Shown here: positions 55,803 to 63,757 of the stretch, one piece after another | Position numbering within the stretch: the first letter of the stretch is position 1 | How the letters are laid out: every line of letters starts with the position of its first letter | Assembly: GCF_016623585.1 (NCBI RefSeq) | Contig: NZ_JAEHFY010000001.1 | Location: forward strand, 186,001-250,000 | DNA length: 64,000 bases | Direction: 5' to 3' | Source of the DNA: Pedobacter segetis | Lineage (GTDB): Bacteria; Bacteroidota; Bacteroidia; Sphingobacteriales; Sphingobacteriaceae | Position numbers and translations under genes: made by a program | The notes under the pieces: model-generated | Database searches by the model: none | The model's input: the letters and a program-made list of their open reading frames with translations, nothing else | What the model was told of the DNA's origin: nothing

Positions 55803-55933
55803 TTTGCGCTAGGGATGCGGAGGGCTTGGTACATTTATTAAGCCTGTAAAACGGCTTAATAAATTACGGAACCCCAAAGCAGCCCGCAGCCAATTGCGTC
55901 GGGGTTTGTGTTTTGGGAAATTGGCAGAGCGCC
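55803..55933 (-). repeat. Structured interspersed element, copy B
   Basis: This is the inverse-orientation homologue of 52165-52290. Its central hairpin pairs 55833-55844 (ATTTATTAAGCC) with 55853-55864 (GGCTTAATAAAT) around TGTAAAAC. Conserved flanks read leftward include CCGTAATTT before the stem and AAATGTACCAAGCCCT after it. The left part differs from copy A by a short insertion around CGACGCAATTGGCTGCGG. Confidence 0.7.
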
Positions 55934-56036
55934 CATGTTATTGATGGAATATAATCTTAAAAGGCTTAAGGGCAAGGTTTTAAAATGTAAAATAAGTAGG
56001 GTGCCATATTAAAAAAATCCCCAAAATAAATAAACG

Positions 56037-56044
56037 TACCTTTG
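56037..56044 (+). promoter_or_regulatory. Putative -7 element of the DEAD-box helicase gene
   Basis: TACCTTTG matches TAnnTTTG and would give a leader of about 60 nt to the ATG at 56114. No clear -33 TTTG lies at the expected distance. Confidence 0.45.
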
Positions 56045-56113
56045 CACAAATTTACAGAGGTTTGCTTTGCTTTCTAGTTGAAATGATATATGCTTTCCTC
56101 AAAAAAAACATAT

Positions 56114-57409
56114 ATGACATTTTCTGAATTAGAATTAATTGAGCCCATACAAAAGGCTCTAAAACTGCAAGGTTACGTAAAACCCACCCCTATACAGGCG
56201 CAAGCCATTCCGTTATTGTTGCAAGAAAAAGATTTACTGGGCTGCGCACAAACCGGTACTGGTAAAACGGCGGCTTTTGCTATCCCAATTTTGCAATTAT
56301 TGCATTTAAGGGGCGCACAAAGCAAAGGGTCTAGGAAAATAAAGACTTTGATCGTTACGCCCACAAGAGAATTGGCGATACAAATTGGAGAAAGCTTTGC
56401 CGATTATGGCAAGTTTTTGCACTTAAACCATACCGTTATATTTGGCGGTGTGGGGCAAAAAGCGCAAACTGATGCTTTGCACAAAGGTGTAGATATTTTG
56501 ATCGCAACACCGGGAAGGCTTCTGGATCTGATGAACCAGGGCTTCATCAGTTTAAAAGACGTAGAATTTTTTGTTTTAGATGAAGCCGATAGGATGTTGG
56601 ACATGGGTTTTATCCATGATGTGAAGAAATTGATCGCTGCATTGCCGAAGCAAAGGCAATCTTTGTTTTTCTCTGCCACTATGCCGCCGGCTATTACCCA
56701 GTTGGCCAATACCATTTTGAAAAACCCGGTAAGGGTAGAGGTTACGCCGGTTTCTTCTACTGCAGAAACCATCAACCAGTTTTTATACTATGTAGATAGG
56801 AATAATAAATACGATTTATTGCTCCATCTGTTAGAGAGCAAAGAAATCAAAACAGCTTTGGTTTTTACAAGGACCAAGCATGGGGCCGATAAAGTGGTTA
56901 AAGTTTTGGCAAAAGAAGGGATTAAAGCAGCCGCCATCCACGGGAATAAATCTCAAAACGCCCGTCAGAATGCCTTAGAAAACTTTAAAAACCAAAGTAT
57001 TAGGGTTTTGGTTGCCACCGATATTGCTGCCAGGGGAATTGATATTGATGAGTTGGCACATGTGATCAACTTTGAAATCCCCAACATTTCTGAAACGTAC
57101 GTACACCGTATAGGCAGGACGGGTAGGGCCGGCGCAAATGGTACGGCTATTTCTTTTTGCGATGCAGAGGAAAAAGACTTTTTAAAGGATATCCATAAAC
57201 TGATCAACAAGGATATTCCCGTAATCGAAGATCATCCGTTCCCTTTCCAAGGAACCAGATACGAGAAAAAACCTAACGATCAACGCGGCAGAAGAAACAA
57301 CCATGGCGGTGGAGATAGAAAACCAAAAAGCGGCAACGCTAAAGGAGATGGCAGGCAAGGCGGAGAAAAGCCCAAGAAGAAATATTTTAAACAAAAGGAG
57401 AATCGTTAA
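56114..57409 (+). CDS. DEAD-box ATP-dependent RNA helicase (RhlE-like)
   Basis: The protein is 431 residues from ATG 56114; the ATG at 56090 would add MLSSKKTY, but the family begins with [12 protein letters not shown]. The motifs appear in order: Q motif ([14 protein letters not shown]), I ([11 protein letters not shown]), Ia (PTRELAIQI), Ib (TPGRLLD), II (DEAD), III (SAT), IV (ALVFTRTK), V ([11 protein letters not shown]), and VI ([10 protein letters not shown]). A basic, glycine-rich tail (about 380-431, [15 protein letters not shown]) should bind RNA, as in RhlE-type cold-shock and ribosome-assembly helicases. The gene is followed by an LMW-PTP gene after 63 bases. Confidence 0.95.
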   Translation: MTFSELELIEPIQKALKLQGYVKPTPIQAQAIPLLLQEKDLLGCAQTGTGKTAAFAIPILQLLHLRGAQSKGSRKIKTLIVTPTRELAIQIGESFADYGKFLHLNHTVIFGGVGQKAQTDALHKGVDILIATPGRLLDLMNQGFISLKDVEFFVLDEADRMLDMGFIHDVKKLIAALPKQRQSLFFSATMPPAITQLANTILKNPVRVEVTPVSSTAETINQFLYYVDRNNKYDLLLHLLESKEIKTALVFTRTKHGADKVVKVLAKEGIKAAAIHGNKSQNARQNALENFKNQSIRVLVATDIAARGIDIDELAHVINFEIPNISETYVHRIGRTGRAGANGTAISFCDAEEKDFLKDIHKLINKDIPVIEDHPFPFQGTRYEKKPNDQRGRRNNHGGGDRKPKSGNAKGDGRQGGEKPKKKYFKQKENR

Positions 57410-57472
57410 GAAGTAATTTTAGCAAAAAGCTGAAGGCGATTTAATTTTGCTAATGATCGATACAAATCTTTT

Positions 57473-57910
57473 ATGAAAATTTTGATGGTTTGTTTGGGTA
57501 ATATATGCCGTTCGCCTTTGGCGGAAGGCATTTTACAACATTTAGCTAATGAACAAGGTTTAGATTGGCAGGTAGATTCTGCAGGCACAGGGAATTATCA
57601 TATTGGCGGTAAGCCAGACCCCCGCTCTGTTAAAGTGGCTAAACAACACGGAATTGACATCAGCCGGCAAAGAGCTAGGCAGATTACCAGAGAAGATTTA
57701 TCTGACTTTGACCATATTTATGTAATGGATAAAAGCAATTATAAAAATGTGGTTGCTTTGGCCAGTTCTGCCGATGAAAAGGAAAAAATAAAACTGCTCA
57801 TTACTGGCGATGTTGTGCCAGATCCATATTATGACGATGCGTTATTTGAGCCAGTTTTTGATATGATTTATGCAGAATGTGGAAAACTATTAACATTCTT
57901 AAAAAAGTAA
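57473..57910 (+). CDS. Low-molecular-weight protein-tyrosine-phosphatase
   Basis: The 145-residue cytosolic phosphatase has the N-terminal P-loop VCLGNICRSP, with nucleophile C7 and R13 (Cx5R), and the general-acid DP motif near 117 (DPYYDD). The length is standard. It dephosphorylates phosphotyrosine on proteins or small phosphoesters. In many bacteria it pairs with a BY-kinase in exopolysaccharide control, but none is encoded here. A small secreted protein gene follows after 33 bases and may be co-transcribed. Confidence 0.93.
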   Translation: MKILMVCLGNICRSPLAEGILQHLANEQGLDWQVDSAGTGNYHIGGKPDPRSVKVAKQHGIDISRQRARQITREDLSDFDHIYVMDKSNYKNVVALASSADEKEKIKLLITGDVVPDPYYDDALFEPVFDMIYAECGKLLTFLKK

Positions 57911-57943
57911 AAAGATAGCTTTATTCATCAAATCTTAAAACAG

Positions 57944-58366
57944 ATGAAAAAGTTAATTACACTATTATTAGTTTGCTTTGCAGTTAGTGCATTTGCGCAA
58001 AAACAAGTTAAAGACCTAAAATATTATTACTACTACGCCAATCAGGATAAAGATTTTAACGCTTATTTGGCTGCTAGAAAAAGCTTCGACAATAAGAAAT
58101 TCGATTTTAAATTGCCGGCATCTAAAGAAGCCGTTGCAGAATTACAAACAAACGAATCTAAAATTTTTAAGAACGAAAGAACCTATGCCGAGTTTTTGAA
58201 GCGCTATGGGATGAAAAACGCTGGGGATTATGCAAAACTTTGGTTTAACCAAATGGAAACATTAAAAGTTTTTATCAAGAAAAACCCAGAGTTTTATAGC
58301 CTAAGCCCAAAAGAACGCCAGAACGTGATTGATAAATGGTATTTTTCTGAGATTGCGGCTAATTAG
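57944..58366 (+). CDS. Small secreted protein of unknown function
   Basis: The 140-residue product has a typical signal peptide (MKKLITLLLVCFAVSAFA, cleavage near 18). The mature 120 residues are mostly helical and highly charged (K, E, N, Y), with no recognised domain and no cysteine. It lies between the phosphatase gene and the convergent fic gene, whose stop is four bases away. It may be a periplasmic accessory protein; there is no evidence for function. Confidence 0.7.
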   Translation: MKKLITLLLVCFAVSAFAQKQVKDLKYYYYYANQDKDFNAYLAARKSFDNKKFDFKLPASKEAVAELQTNESKIFKNERTYAEFLKRYGMKNAGDYAKLWFNQMETLKVFIKKNPEFYSLSPKERQNVIDKWYFSEIAAN

Positions 58367-58370
58367 GGGC

Positions 58371-59504
58371 TTAAGATTGATCTGTTTTAAATAAGGCTAA
58401 ATAATCTTTAAAAACAAAAAGCCTATTTCTTTGCGCACCAGAGATTTCTGTGAGTATTTCTAATTTTTCTAAATCACTAATTAGCTTGTAAGATGTTACG
58501 TTAGATTTTCCTATCAGCACTTCTACCTTAGAAATATCGATAATAGGTTGTGTATAAAGATAATCGATGATGATTTTTGCATCACCACTTCTATTGCGTA
58601 ATGTTTGCACTTTAGACTCTAGCTGTTTTTGTAGCTGTAAAATTCCATCAAAGGTGGCCACTCCTTTTTTTGCGGTTTCTATAACGCCCGTTAAGAAAAA
58701 TTTTAGCCATTGATTGATGTTATTATTAGTTCTAGCTTGCATCAGGTTATCATAATATAGTTGTCTGTGGTTTTCAAAAAAATCTGACAAGTATAAGATG
58801 GGCTGTTTTAAAAGTCTTTTATTAACCAAATAAAGCGTTATCAATAAACGCCCAACCCTCCCATTACCATCTAAAAAAGGGTGTATGGTTTCAAATTGAT
58901 AATGTATGATGGCAATCTTGATTAAATCTGGTAAGGGATTAATCTCGTCATTTGCAAACTTTTCTAAATCCGACATTAAATCATTAATGGAAGTATGCAC
59001 CGGGGGTACAAAAGCCGCATCATTTAACGTTGCCCCACCAATCCAATTTTGACTGCTTCTATATTCTCCAGGCAATTTATTTTTTCCCCTTACACCCTGC
59101 AATAATATTTTGTGTGTTTGTTTAATTAAGCGAGAAGAAAAAGGTAAAGAGTGAAGCAATTTTACTGCCTCATTCATGGCGCTGATATAGTTTTGTACCT
59201 CTTCCCAATCGTCTCTCTTTTCTATTCCTATTTCTTCTTTCCTCAAAAAAGCTTCCTCCATATTGGTTTGAGTTCCTTCTATTTTTGATGATTGCGTAGC
59301 TTCTTTGGCAATATGCATCCTGATATATAAATCGATGTTTACATAATTAGAATACATATCCAACCTACCCAATTGCCTATCCGCTTTGCTCAACATCTGA
59401 ATAATTTCCATATTATCCAATTGCCAACTCCTATTGATTTCGCTTGGCTGAAAGCTTTTGTAATAACCTTGATTAAGGTACTCGCCTGATTTATAATTGT
59501 TCAT
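58371..59504 (-). CDS. Fic-family protein (class II, self-inhibited AMPylase type)
   Basis: The 377-residue protein has a Fic_N-like N-terminal part with the inhibitory motif (S/T)xxxE(G/N) as SSKIEGT near 80. The Fic core carries the full active loop HPFLDGNGRVGR near 215, with catalytic H and the E/N/R set. A C-terminal winged-helix domain (about 310-370, DISKVEVLIGKSNVTSYKLI) suggests DNA binding. Fic proteins transfer AMP or related groups to protein hydroxyls. The inhibitory helix in the same chain makes this class II. The gene has 41-bp repeats directly upstream, so it probably represses its own promoter. Confidence 0.9.
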   Translation of the reverse strand: MNNYKSGEYLNQGYYKSFQPSEINRSWQLDNMEIIQMLSKADRQLGRLDMYSNYVNIDLYIRMHIAKEATQSSKIEGTQTNMEEAFLRKEEIGIEKRDDWEEVQNYISAMNEAVKLLHSLPFSSRLIKQTHKILLQGVRGKNKLPGEYRSSQNWIGGATLNDAAFVPPVHTSINDLMSDLEKFANDEINPLPDLIKIAIIHYQFETIHPFLDGNGRVGRLLITLYLVNKRLLKQPILYLSDFFENHRQLYYDNLMQARTNNNINQWLKFFLTGVIETAKKGVATFDGILQLQKQLESKVQTLRNRSGDAKIIIDYLYTQPIIDISKVEVLIGKSNVTSYKLISDLEKLEILTEISGAQRNRLFVFKDYLALFKTDQS

Positions 59505-59517
59505 TTTATTTAGAAAA

Positions 59518-59609
59518 CTTAAATAAAGATAACCTTATTTAAGAAAAACAGCAAAAAACTTAAATAAGGAATTTATTATTTAAGAAAAACAGCAAAAAAC
59601 TTAAATAAG
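59518..59609. promoter_or_regulatory. 41-bp repeats with inverted motif upstream of fic
   Basis: CTTAAATAAG occurs at 59559-59568 and 59600-59609, with a near copy CTTAAATAAA at 59518-59527: a constant 41-bp period. Its inverse, (C)TTATTTAAG, is at 59534-59543 and 59576-59584. The pair forms inverted arms around AAAAACAGCAAAAAA, repeated twice. The block starts 13 bases before the fic start and covers the promoter region. It is a likely operator array. Confidence 0.7.
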
Positions 59610-59694
59610 ACAGGAAGTATTATTATAACAATACATCTATAGCATTGCATTAGGGGGGGGAAATAAAGAATTGTGAAAATTTTAATATCCTAAC

Positions 59695-59736
59695 AAAAAA
59701 GCCTCACAAAGACCTAGGTCTTTGCGAGGCTTTTTT
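59695..59736 (-). terminator. Strong bidirectional terminator after the lipoprotein gene
   Basis: AAAAAAGCCTC-A-CAAAGACCT pairs with AGGTCTTTG-C-GAGGCTTTTTT, a near-perfect long stem with A and T runs on either side. Confidence 0.9.
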
Positions 59737-59751
59737 AGCGAACTCTAACCG

Positions 59752-60561
59752 TTACTGTTTTAAGGTAACGGTTCTTTCTACCATTGTATTGTCTCCGCTA
59801 ACATCTTTTCCGTTAGCATCTTGTAATTGAATCTTTAATTTTAACTCGCCCATTGGTGCGTTTTTGATAAAATATGGTTGCCATTTATCAACTGTAAAAG
59901 TGGTATCCCCAACATCAACTTTAACTTTATAGCCATCAGAGGCTAAAGTTGCATTTTTAACATAAAAATCTAACAATAAATTTTGGGTGTCTTTACCGGC
60001 ATATTCTCCTTTAGGTCTGCTGTAAAATAGCATCGGGGCCTTAGATTCTTCTAATTTTACATAATTTCCCTTTTCATCAATTTTAAAATGAACCAGCACA
60101 GCGGCGTTGGGAGATTTAACCGATAAATGATAAGATCGGGAAAGGAAACACAATAAATAATGTTCAGAATTTAAAGGTAGGGTAACCGTGTTTTCTGGTT
60201 TGTACAGAGCTTGGTAGGGCTTATTGTCCATAATAAAATGGATGTGCTGGCCTTTATCAGAATTAGCGCACTCACCAGAATTCATATCCATGGTCTGTTT
60301 AGTAAGTTCGTAATTGGCCACATCAAAATTGATCATCATTTTGGCAGAATCTGTACCCACCATTTCAGTTGATACATCTTTAACCGTTAATTTGGCCGTA
60401 GGGAAATCATCGGCTTCGGCCAATGGTGCAATGCTCATTTTTTTGTTAATGGTGCTATCAGCGTTGCTATCGGCGGTTTTGGTATTCTGGTTACAAGCGC
60501 CTAGGCTTGCTAAGGCAATTAAGCCAGAAAAAACTAAAGGGTAAGAAAATTTTAATTTCAT
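59752..60561 (-). CDS. Lipoprotein of unknown function
   Basis: The 269-residue product has a lipoprotein signal ending LASLGAC (C23). The mature protein is beta-rich with blocks FDVANYELTKQTMDMNSGECA, HIHFIMDNKPYQALY, LLCFLSRSYHLSVKSPNAAV, and PMLFYSRPKGEYAGKDT. The 'GQHIHFIMDNKPY' stretch resembles DUF4399-like copper/phosphopeptide-type lipoproteins, but the match is loose. A strong terminator follows, and the upstream gap is AT-rich with no clear box. Envelope location is supported; function is not. Confidence 0.7.
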   Translation of the reverse strand: MKLKFSYPLVFSGLIALASLGACNQNTKTADSNADSTINKKMSIAPLAEADDFPTAKLTVKDVSTEMVGTDSAKMMINFDVANYELTKQTMDMNSGECANSDKGQHIHFIMDNKPYQALYKPENTVTLPLNSEHYLLCFLSRSYHLSVKSPNAAVLVHFKIDEKGNYVKLEESKAPMLFYSRPKGEYAGKDTQNLLLDFYVKNATLASDGYKVKVDVGDTTFTVDKWQPYFIKNAPMGELKLKIQLQDANGKDVSGDNTMVERTVTLKQ

Positions 60562-60662
60562 GATTTTTAATGTTTTGTGTAAAATTTAAAAGCTAATTTA
60601 TCTATTATCAATAAATAATTTTGATCTCTATTTTTTCCTCACAAATAATGCCATCTAATTAT

Positions 60663-61487
60663 TTAGAGAAACAAATTTTTATTTACTTGGGGGATAATGC
60701 TGTTTTCTTGGGCTTGATCAAACAAAGTTTCCACTGCTTTTTTACCATCGGCACCTAAGCCAATGGAATATTTGTTAACATATAGATCTATGTGTTTGTA
60801 CATTACGCTTTCTTCCATTTCTTGTGCATGGGATTTTATAAATGGCAAGGCCGATTTTGGATTGGCAAAAGCATATTCTACAGATTCCCTGATCAGCTGG
60901 TTTACCGTTTTTTTAATGGCTAAAGGTAAGTCCCTTTTAATTACGATACCCCCCAAGGGAATGGCGCAATTATTTTTTTCTTCCCAAAATTGCCCTAGGT
61001 CTTTCACTTTTTTTAAGCCTTTATCTTGGTAGGTAAACCTATTTTCATGGATGATCAAACCCAAATCTATTTCCCCATCAATCAGCATTTGTTCAATATC
61101 AGAAAAAACCATTTCTACCTTATTTTTTAGATGGGGATAGGCCAAGCCCAACAGAAAATTTGCAGTGGTAAACTTGCCGGGAATCCCAACTTTTAAATTT
61201 GGATCGCTTAGGTCTTGGTCTGTTTTACAGATCAGCATTGGGCCAACGCCAAAACCCAAGGCACTACCGGCATCTAAAAGCACATAATTATTAGTGCAAT
61301 AAGCATAGGCATGGTAGCTTAGTTTTGTAATGTCTAAAACGGCACCAAATGCTTTTTGGTTGAGCGTTTCTACATCATCAAAAACAACTTCAAACGCTAG
61401 GCCTTGCGTATCTATTTTATTGTGGATGAGCGCATCGAAAATAAATGTATCGTTTGGGCAAGGAGAAAAACCTAAGGAAAGCTTCAT
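60663..61487 (-). CDS. mqnD: 1,4-dihydroxy-6-naphthoate synthase
   Basis: The 274-residue protein matches MqnD of the futalosine (alternative menaquinone) pathway. It converts cyclic dehypoxanthinyl futalosine to 1,4-dihydroxy-6-naphthoate. Diagnostic blocks are LSLGFSPCPNDTFIFDAL, SYHAYAYCTNNYVLLDAGSALG, GVGPMLI, and IIHENRFTYQ. It folds like a periplasmic binding protein but has no signal peptide. It starts one base after mqnB stops, so the two enzymes are co-expressed. Confidence 0.93.
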   Translation of the reverse strand: MKLSLGFSPCPNDTFIFDALIHNKIDTQGLAFEVVFDDVETLNQKAFGAVLDITKLSYHAYAYCTNNYVLLDAGSALGFGVGPMLICKTDQDLSDPNLKVGIPGKFTTANFLLGLAYPHLKNKVEMVFSDIEQMLIDGEIDLGLIIHENRFTYQDKGLKKVKDLGQFWEEKNNCAIPLGGIVIKRDLPLAIKKTVNQLIRESVEYAFANPKSALPFIKSHAQEMEESVMYKHIDLYVNKYSIGLGADGKKAVETLFDQAQENSIIPQVNKNLFL

Positions 61488-61488
61488 T

Positions 61489-62130
61489 TCAAATATATTT
61501 TAAGCTGTTGATCAGCCAATCATTTAAGTTTTTAACAGCTAAACCCAAGTTCCAGTTTTCACGATTTCTCTTTTCTACGTAATTTGATATTGATCTTATC
61601 TGTAAAGCCTCTACTTGTGCTTCTTCGCAGGCATAGAAAAACGCTGCGCCTTCCATGGTTTCTATGGTTGGGTTTACCCTTTCCCTTATCTGTACAATGC
61701 TATCTTCATTGCCGTGAACGGTGTTTACGGTAATTGCGGTTACTTTTCTAAAACCCTCTCTTAAGATTATTTTTTCTGATGCCCTAAATTCTACATTTCC
61801 CATTTCTAGTTCTTCTAAAGAAATAAATTCCTCATCGTCTTCTGCGCCCAGTTCTGATAAAATATCTTCCCTAACCTCTACCAGCTGCCCTAGTTTTATG
61901 TTTCTGTAAAAACTGCCGGCAATACCAACGTTTAAAGCTAAATCAAAGGTTTCTAATGCCAAAATTTTACCCAAAGCATAGGCCGTTGAAACCATTCCCA
62001 CCCCAGTAATCATAATTTTTATTTGATGATTATCAATTTCTATCAATTCATCGGTATTAAATTTTGGAGCATACTTTTTTATAAAAGGCTCTATTTCTTG
62101 GTAAGTAGCGGCCACTAATAATATTTTCAT
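61489..62130 (-). CDS. mqnB: Futalosine hydrolase
   Basis: The 213-residue enzyme is of the purine nucleoside phosphorylase/MTA nucleosidase fold. It removes hypoxanthine from futalosine to give dehypoxanthinyl futalosine in menaquinone synthesis. Seen are KILLVAATYQEIEPF, ITGVGMVSTAYALGKIL, ALNVGIAGSF, ETMEGAAFFYACEEAQVEAL, and IRSISNYVEKRN. The MEGAAF motif contains the nucleoside-binding glutamate. Together with mqnD it supports the futalosine route in this organism. Confidence 0.92.
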   Translation of the reverse strand: MKILLVAATYQEIEPFIKKYAPKFNTDELIEIDNHQIKIMITGVGMVSTAYALGKILALETFDLALNVGIAGSFYRNIKLGQLVEVREDILSELGAEDDEEFISLEELEMGNVEFRASEKIILREGFRKVTAITVNTVHGNEDSIVQIRERVNPTIETMEGAAFFYACEEAQVEALQIRSISNYVEKRNRENWNLGLAVKNLNDWLINSLKYI

Positions 62131-62367
62131 TGATTTTTCTTTTTCTTGATTTTTTGGGTTAGTGATAAAATCTGATTTTTTTTTATTACCGGGGCTTTAT
62201 TGCCACTAGCTGAACCGAAGCCACCGATGAAGGATTGTGTAAAAAAGGGATACCCATCATTTGGTAGCGTTTGAATTAAAGTAATAAAACGTACAAATCA
62301 TTATTAACCATTTAAAACAAAATTTTGATCATCCCCTTCCTTAAATCTTAGGGGTTTACCGTTACCA
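62131..62367. other. Intergenic gap between cytochrome b and mqnB
   Basis: The 237-bp gap has T-rich stretches but no clear terminator, promoter box or gene. Confidence 0.4.
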
Positions 62368-63756
62368 TCAACGCAATGCCGCCAAATAATTTACCAATTG
62401 GTTTAACTCATCTTTGGTTAAAATGGAACCATAAGCGGGCATATTTTTATTGCCATTGATGATTTGTACTTTAAGCTGGTTTTTATCCCATGTTCTACCG
62501 ATCAATGTTAGATCTGGGCCCTTCATCCCGCCATGCCCTTTTATTTGATGGCAATATTGGCAACCTTTTTTATAAAACAAAACCATTCCTTTTTCCATAT
62601 CGGGGTTGTTGGTTTTTATTTGCTTGTAAATGGGTTTAGTATCAAACTTTGGCGACCAAGGTGCTTTTAAACCAATGTACAGGAGCGAAAAAACGAAGAT
62701 CAAAACCAAGAATGTCCCAAAAACAGCCCAAGGCCTTCTCAACGGGCTACGTTCCCCGCTGTTTGATAAAAAGGGTAAAGCAAGCAATGCGAAAATAGTA
62801 ACTAAAGGGCCAATCACAATTATATACGATTCTATTTTCGGGGGCATTAAAGCAAAAAGGGCAAAAATAGGAATCATGTACCAATCTGGTGATGGTGTGG
62901 TGGTGATAATAGATGGGTCTGGCGGTTGTGTTAATTTTGGTGCGCCAAAAAATATGGCCAAGCCCACAATACAGATTACTACAACTGCACCAAAAAGCGC
63001 ATCTCGCCATGCGGCATTTGGCCAAAATGGAACACCTTTTTTAGCCAATAAATGTTGGTACCATTTTCTGTAAGTTTTAGGATCTACCAACCTGCCAGGT
63101 TTTGGTGGCTCAGAAATACCGTTTCTAAAAACCAAGAATAAATGAAAACCAACCAAAATAAACATCATTGCGGGAATGATAAAAACATGGTAAGAGAAAA
63201 ACCGATTTAAAGTATGTTCTCCAATCGCTTGTCCTCCCAAAAGAACATCGGCAATGTATGTTCCAATAATAGGAACCCTGCTCAACTGTTCTGCGGCAAC
63301 CACAGAAGACCAAACACCGTTAGCGTCCCATCGCAAAAGTTGGCCGGTAAATCCCATGGCAATGGTTAAAAACAAAAGGATAACCCCGCTTATCCAATTC
63401 ATCTCCCTCGGGAATTTATAAGATGCGGTAATATAAACCCTGATCATGTGGATACCCACAAAAAGTATCATCCCAGAAGCACCAAAATAGTGTATGCCAC
63501 GCAAAACGTTACCTAAGAACGCTTGGTTGGTAATATATTCTAAAGAATGATAAGCATTTTGTGAAGAAGGCTGGTACAATAAGCTTAACCCTATGCCGGT
63601 AGCAACCTGTAATATGAAACAGAACAAGGTTGCGCTCCCAAACACATAACTCCATTTGCTAGCAGGCGGCACTAAATGCTTCGCCAAAGGCATAATTGTT
63701 TCTGAAATACCAGAGCGATCATCAATCCAATTCCATATTTTTTTAAAAAAGCCCAT
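62368..63756 (-). CDS. Cytochrome b with fused C-terminal haem c domain (bc-type menaquinol oxidoreductase)
   Basis: The 462-residue inner-membrane protein joins a cytochrome b (full two-part b6/IV-like core) with a C-terminal cytochrome c. The first part has haem-b histidines in GIHYFGASGMILFVGIHMIR and FSYHVFIIPAMMFILVGFHL. The quinol site motif is PDWY (SPDWYMIP), as in b6f and menaquinol bc complexes, rather than PEWY. The haem c motif is CQYCH near residue 405, followed by the axial-methionine region NKNMPAYGS. Electrons pass from menaquinol via the Rieske protein to the c haem. The Rieske gene is immediately upstream. Confidence 0.93.
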   Translation of the reverse strand: MGFFKKIWNWIDDRSGISETIMPLAKHLVPPASKWSYVFGSATLFCFILQVATGIGLSLLYQPSSQNAYHSLEYITNQAFLGNVLRGIHYFGASGMILFVGIHMIRVYITASYKFPREMNWISGVILLFLTIAMGFTGQLLRWDANGVWSSVVAAEQLSRVPIIGTYIADVLLGGQAIGEHTLNRFFSYHVFIIPAMMFILVGFHLFLVFRNGISEPPKPGRLVDPKTYRKWYQHLLAKKGVPFWPNAAWRDALFGAVVVICIVGLAIFFGAPKLTQPPDPSIITTTPSPDWYMIPIFALFALMPPKIESYIIVIGPLVTIFALLALPFLSNSGERSPLRRPWAVFGTFLVLIFVFSLLYIGLKAPWSPKFDTKPIYKQIKTNNPDMEKGMVLFYKKGCQYCHQIKGHGGMKGPDLTLIGRTWDKNQLKVQIINGNKNMPAYGSILTKDELNQLVNYLAALR

Positions 63757-63757
63757 A

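Larger units (their letters stand above)
55733..56113. other. Divergent gap with structured element copy B
   Basis: The 381-bp gap carries the second structured interspersed element (55803-55933) and the -7 box of the helicase gene (56037-56044). The remainder is AT-rich without further signal. Confidence 0.6.

Noticed and set aside
52165-55933. Integron attC sites as an explanation for the two hairpin elements.
   Set aside because: The typical RYYYAAC/GTTRRRY core sites and an integrase gene are not seen, and the spacing is not that of cassettes.
62127-62260. A small upstream open frame overlapping the mqnB start.
   Set aside because: On careful reading the frame starting at 62260 stops after about 24 codons and does not reach mqnB.
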